The position numbers and the translations under genes were made by a program. Of a stretch of DNA of 64,000 nucleotides, positions 61,377 through 64,000 are shown one piece after another. Below the pieces are notes generated by a model. It saw only the letters and a list, made by a program, of their open reading frames with translations, was not told the origin of the DNA and made no database searches. How positions within the stretch are numbered: the first letter of the stretch is position 1; each line of letters starts with the position of its first letter. This DNA comes from Micromonospora costi. GTDB taxonomy: Bacteria; Actinomycetota; Actinomycetes; Mycobacteriales; Micromonosporaceae. The stretch is taken from positions 124,001 through 188,000 of the forward strand of contig NZ_RBAN01000001.1 of the NCBI RefSeq assembly GCF_003626655.1, given 5' to 3'.

Positions 61377-62294
61377 TCACCAGCCGCGCTCGGCCAGGCG
61401 GTGCGGCTGCGGAATCTCGTCGACGTTGATGCCGACCATCGCCTCGCCGAGGCCCCGCGAGACCTTCGCGAGCACGTCCGGGTCGTCGTGGAACGTCGTC
61501 GCCTTGACGATCGCGGCGGCGCGCTGGGCCGGGTTGCCGGACTTGAAGATGCCGGAGCCGACGAACACGCCCTCGGCGCCAAGCTGCATCATCATGGCGG
61601 CGTCGGCCGGGGTGGCGATCCCGCCGGCGGTGAAGAGCACCACCGGCAGCTTCCCGGTCTCGGCGACCTCCCGGACCAGCTCGTACGGCGCCTGGAGCTC
61701 CTTGGCCGCGACGTACAGCTCGTCGGTGGGCAGCGACTGGAGCCGGCGGATCTCCTGGCGGATCTTCCGCATGTGGGTGGTCGCGTTGGAGACGTCGCCC
61801 GTGCCGGCCTCGCCCTTGGAGCGGATCATGGCCGCGCCCTCGGTGATCCGGCGCAGCGCCTCACCCAGGTTGGTGGCGCCGCACACGAACGGGACCGTGA
61901 ACGCCCACTTGTCGATGTGGTTCTCGTAGTCGGCGGGGGTGAGCACCTCGGACTCGTCGACGTAGTCGACGCCGAGCGACTGGAGGATCTGCGCCTCCAC
62001 GAAGTGGCCGATGCGGGCCTTGGCCATCACCGGGATGGAGACCGCGTTGATGATGCCGTCGATCATGTCCGGGTCGCTCATCCGGGACACGCCGCCCTGG
62101 GCGCGGATGTCCGCGGGGACGCGCTCCAGCGCCATGACGGCGACCGCGCCGGCGTCCTCGGCGATCTTGGCCTGTTCGGGGGTGACCACGTCCATGATCA
62201 CGCCGCCCTTGAGCATCTCGGCCATGCCGCGCTTGACGCGCGCGGTGCCGACGACCGGGCTGGTGCTGCTGGTCTCGGAGGCGGTTTCGGGCAC
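61377..62294 (-). CDS. pdxS: Pyridoxal 5'-phosphate synthase lyase subunit PdxS
   Basis: The 305-residue TIM-barrel enzyme makes PLP from ribose 5-phosphate and glyceraldehyde 3-phosphate with ammonia from PdxT. Family motifs are [37 protein letters not shown] with the Schiff-base Lys92, and [30 protein letters not shown] (phosphate-binding). The GTG at 62294 has GAGGAG 9 nt upstream; the longer frame to 62444 runs into the upstream repeat region and is rejected. It is the first gene of the pdxS-pdxT pair. Confidence 0.97.
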   Translation of the reverse strand: MPETASETSSTSPVVGTARVKRGMAEMLKGGVIMDVVTPEQAKIAEDAGAVAVMALERVPADIRAQGGVSRMSDPDMIDGIINAVSIPVMAKARIGHFVEAQILQSLGVDYVDESEVLTPADYENHIDKWAFTVPFVCGATNLGEALRRITEGAAMIRSKGEAGTGDVSNATTHMRKIRQEIRRLQSLPTDELYVAAKELQAPYELVREVAETGKLPVVLFTAGGIATPADAAMMMQLGAEGVFVGSGIFKSGNPAQRAAAIVKATTFHDDPDVLAKVSRGLGEAMVGINVDEIPQPHRLAERGW

Positions 62295-62468
62295 GGGACA
62301 TCGCTCCTCAGGCGTGCTCGGGAGGTGACGGCGAAATGCTACGTCCGCTGCAACGCCGTTCCGACAGCCAATCAGACCCCCGGTGGCCTGGACTGTGCGG
62401 GCCGTCACCGCGTCCCTGGACGGCCCGCGCCCGGGGGCGCCCATCAGGGCCGGAACCGGACGCCGGAC

Positions 62469-62548
62469 GTGATCGACACCAGATCGCCGAAATCGCGCTA
62501 TCGGGACGCGCGGAACACCGCGACTTCCGGGAACCGGAGTCGATCACC
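62469..62548. repeat. Palindromic repeat element, family 2 copy 3 (inverted)
   Basis: The element runs from GTGATCGACACC to GGAGTCGATCAC. ACACCAGATCGCCGA (62476-62490) is the exact complement of 36281-36295, and GCGACTTCC (62520-62528) matches copy 2 at 36439-36447. It lies in the 383-nt gene-free region upstream of pdxS, between that gene and the small membrane protein gene. Confidence 0.7.
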
Positions 62549-62677
62549 TCGGGCGGTGACCCAGTCGTGTAGGCGCTGTCGAGCTGCCTCAGGCATGGGG
62601 CGCGGAGGGGTCACCCGTCGTCAGCCGGGGCGTCCCACCAGCTCAGGCGGTCCGGTCCGGCGGCGAGCGCGGCGTAC

Positions 62678-63181
62678 TCAGCCGGTGGGCACGTCCGCCG
62701 GTGCGCTCAGGGTGGGATCGTCGATGTCGAAGTAGCGGGGCCACTCCCGGCCCCGCCCCATCCGCAGCAGGCGTACCAGCGGACGGCCGCGCGCCGCCCG
62801 CGCGTCCCGCACCAGGTCGGTGTGCACCTGCCGGGCCAGCGCGAGCCGGCGGCTGGCCGCGATGACCGCCTCGCAGTCCGGGTCGGTCGGGTCCAGCTGC
62901 ACGGCGCGCAGCTGCCGGGTCAGGTCGTTCTCGGCGGCCTCGCGCTCGTCCGGGCGGGCGTCGAGCGCGATCCGCGCCGCCGCGTACAGCTCGACGCCGT
63001 AGCGGCGCTCGGCCAGCACGGCGGCGGCCGCCGCGCGCCGCAGCAGGTGCGCGTCGAGCGCGCGGGCCGCGAGCTCCGCGCGGTCCTGCAGCCGCTGCAC
63101 CCGGCCGGCGGTCCAGACGAGGTACGCCGAGACCAGCCCGACGGCCACGGCCGCGCCCACCGCCCACCACATGCCCGGCAT
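62678..63181 (-). CDS. Conserved small membrane protein, function unknown
   Basis: The 167-residue protein has one N-terminal transmembrane helix (about residues 4-24). The rest is a long helical cytoplasmic region with many Arg, Ala, Leu and Asp residues (RVQRLQDRAELAARALDAHLLRRAAAAAVLAERR...). The style recalls LemA-like proteins, but I see no specific motif. It lies between the pdxST genes and the PimA-type gene on the same strand, a position where a small hypothetical protein is common in actinobacteria. The ATG at 63181 is used; an ATG at 63172 follows. Confidence 0.75.
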   Translation of the reverse strand: MPGMWWAVGAAVAVGLVSAYLVWTAGRVQRLQDRAELAARALDAHLLRRAAAAAVLAERRYGVELYAAARIALDARPDEREAAENDLTRQLRAVQLDPTDPDCEAVIAASRRLALARQVHTDLVRDARAARGRPLVRLLRMGRGREWPRYFDIDDPTLSAPADVPTG

Positions 63182-63287
63182 CGTAGTGCTGCTCCGTTCC
63201 CGTCCCGCGGGGCCCGGCCGACGCGCGCTCGCTCACGTCGATGCCTCGTGGCCCTCGTCCCGCACCCGCCGGTGGGCGGGCGCCGGT

Positions 63288-64000
63288 TCAGCCCAGCCCC
63301 ACCCACTCCTCGTCGATGACCCGCCCGTCGGTGGCCTCGATCGCCGCCGCGTACACCTCGAGCACCCGCCGCGCGACCACCGGCCAGTCGAAGCTCGCCA
63401 CCACCTGGTCGCCGCTGGCGGTCAGCACGGCGCGCGCGGGCGCGTCGTCGAGCAGCTCGACCAGCGCGTCGCCCAGCGCCGCCGCGTTCCCTGTGGGGAA
63501 GAGCCGCCCCGCCCGACCGCCGTCGAGCACGCGGCGGAACGCGTCGAGGTCGCTCGCGACCACGGTGGTACCGGCGGCCAGCGCCTCGGTGAGGATCATG
63601 CCGAACGACTCGCCGCCGGTGTTGGGCGCCACGTAGAGGTGGACGCTGCGCAGCATGCGCGCCTTGTCCGGCTCGGACACGAGGCCCAGGAAGGTGACCC
63701 GGTCGCGCAGCGCGGCCGGGAACTGGTCGAACAACTCGTCCGGCTCGCCGGGCCCGGCCACGAGCAGCCGCAGCCCGGGGCGGCGCGGCGCCAGCGCGAC
63801 GAACGCGTCGCGGAGCACCGGGAAACCCTTGCGGGGCTCGGTGAACCGGCCCAGGAAACCGAGGGTTCCGCCGGTGCCCGGGCCGCACTCCCCGGGCCAG
63901 CCGGGCAGCGGCTCGGCGTCGGCGAACTTGGCGACCGCCACCCCGTTCGGGATCTCGACGGCGCCGCCGTCCAGGTGCTCGACCTGCACCTTGCGGGCCA
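63288..64000 (-). CDS. pimA: PimA-type phosphatidylinositol mannosyltransferase, C-terminal part
   Basis: The gene runs off the right edge, so only the C-terminal ~237 residues are seen. They form the second Rossmann lobe of a GT-B, family GT4 glycosyltransferase. GFLGRFTEPRKGFPVLRDAF is the nucleotide-sugar region with the Arg/Lys pair. APNTGGESFGMILTEALAAGTTVVASDL contains the GT4 E-x7-E motif. Together with position next to pdxST and yebC, as in Mycobacterium, this indicates PimA, which adds the first mannose to phosphatidylinositol at the inner membrane. Confidence 0.88.
   Translation of the reverse strand, partial: ARKVQVEHLDGGAVEIPNGVAVAKFADAEPLPGWPGECGPGTGGTLGFLGRFTEPRKGFPVLRDAFVALAPRRPGLRLLVAGPGEPDELFDQFPAALRDRVTFLGLVSEPDKARMLRSVHLYVAPNTGGESFGMILTEALAAGTTVVASDLDAFRRVLDGGRAGRLFPTGNAAALGDALVELLDDAPARAVLTASGDQVVASFDWPVVARRVLEVYAAAIEATDGRVIDEEWVGLG

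Overview
The window is a contiguous, very GC-rich chromosomal segment (GTG starts are common, third positions are almost all G/C) from a filamentous actinobacterium. The best fit is the family Micromonosporaceae (Micromonospora-like). The backbone order rarA, aspS, hisS, relA, apt, secF, secD, yajC, ruvB, ruvA, ruvC and then yebC, pdxT, pdxS, pimA is the classical actinobacterial one, and most backbone genes lie on the minus strand. I see no tRNA, rRNA, CRISPR array, insertion sequence, prophage or plasmid gene.

Layout. (1) 1-9.7 kb: two small membrane proteins of the region that usually precedes alaS, a 1,099-residue Pro/Gly-rich membrane protein translationally coupled to rarA, a GNAT enzyme, an ArsR-type regulator with a coupled MFS exporter and a striking operator array, and a sugar-nucleotide-type reductase. 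(2) 9.8-31 kb: aspS, a DUF998 protein, a secreted streptogrisin-like protease, an HxlR/thioesterase pair, a MarR/monooxygenase/quinone-reductase module, hisS with a metallo-hydrolase, two membrane-anchored cyclophilin paralogues, then the stringent-response, secretion and Holliday-junction block relA-apt-secF-secD-yajC-ruvB-ruvA-ruvC. (3) 31-57.7 kb: a 29 kb stretch that separates ruvC from yebC, which are near neighbours in many actinobacteria. It carries 3-hydroxybutyrate dehydrogenase with a PucR-type regulator, a TetR/DHA2 exporter pair, a secreted lysozyme-fold protein behind a 1 kb repeat-rich intergenic region, a complete branched-chain amino-acid-type ABC transporter, a PLP enzyme, a TetR/DUF418 pair, dnaE, a second secreted serine protease, and a PadR / membrane protein / two-component / ABC-exporter module. 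(4) 57.8-59.6 kb: a four-gene cassette that looks like a type VII secretion substrate pair, a polymorphic-toxin C-terminal module and an immunity protein. (5) 59.7-64 kb: yebC, pdxT, pdxS, a small membrane protein and the 3' part of a PimA-type mannosyltransferase.

Genes are packed with 1-4 nt stop/start overlaps (for example ruvC-ruvA-ruvB, livK-livH-livM, kinase-regulator, ArsR-MFS), so many neighbours are probably co-translated. Several regulators sit beside their likely targets with recognisable inverted-repeat operators: ArsR/MFS, HxlR/thioesterase, MarR/monooxygenase, TetR/DHA2 MFS and PadR.

Most unusual features: the toxin-immunity cassette; the ArsR operator with five 7-nt half-sites at 13-nt spacing; two families of dispersed ~80-nt palindromic repeats, one found here only between convergent genes; a MarR operator whose arms contain start codons on both strands; a cyclophilin paralogue lacking the catalytic arginine; and the Pro-rich protein encoded with rarA. 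Functions are inferred from protein motifs and gene order only. No database search could be run.
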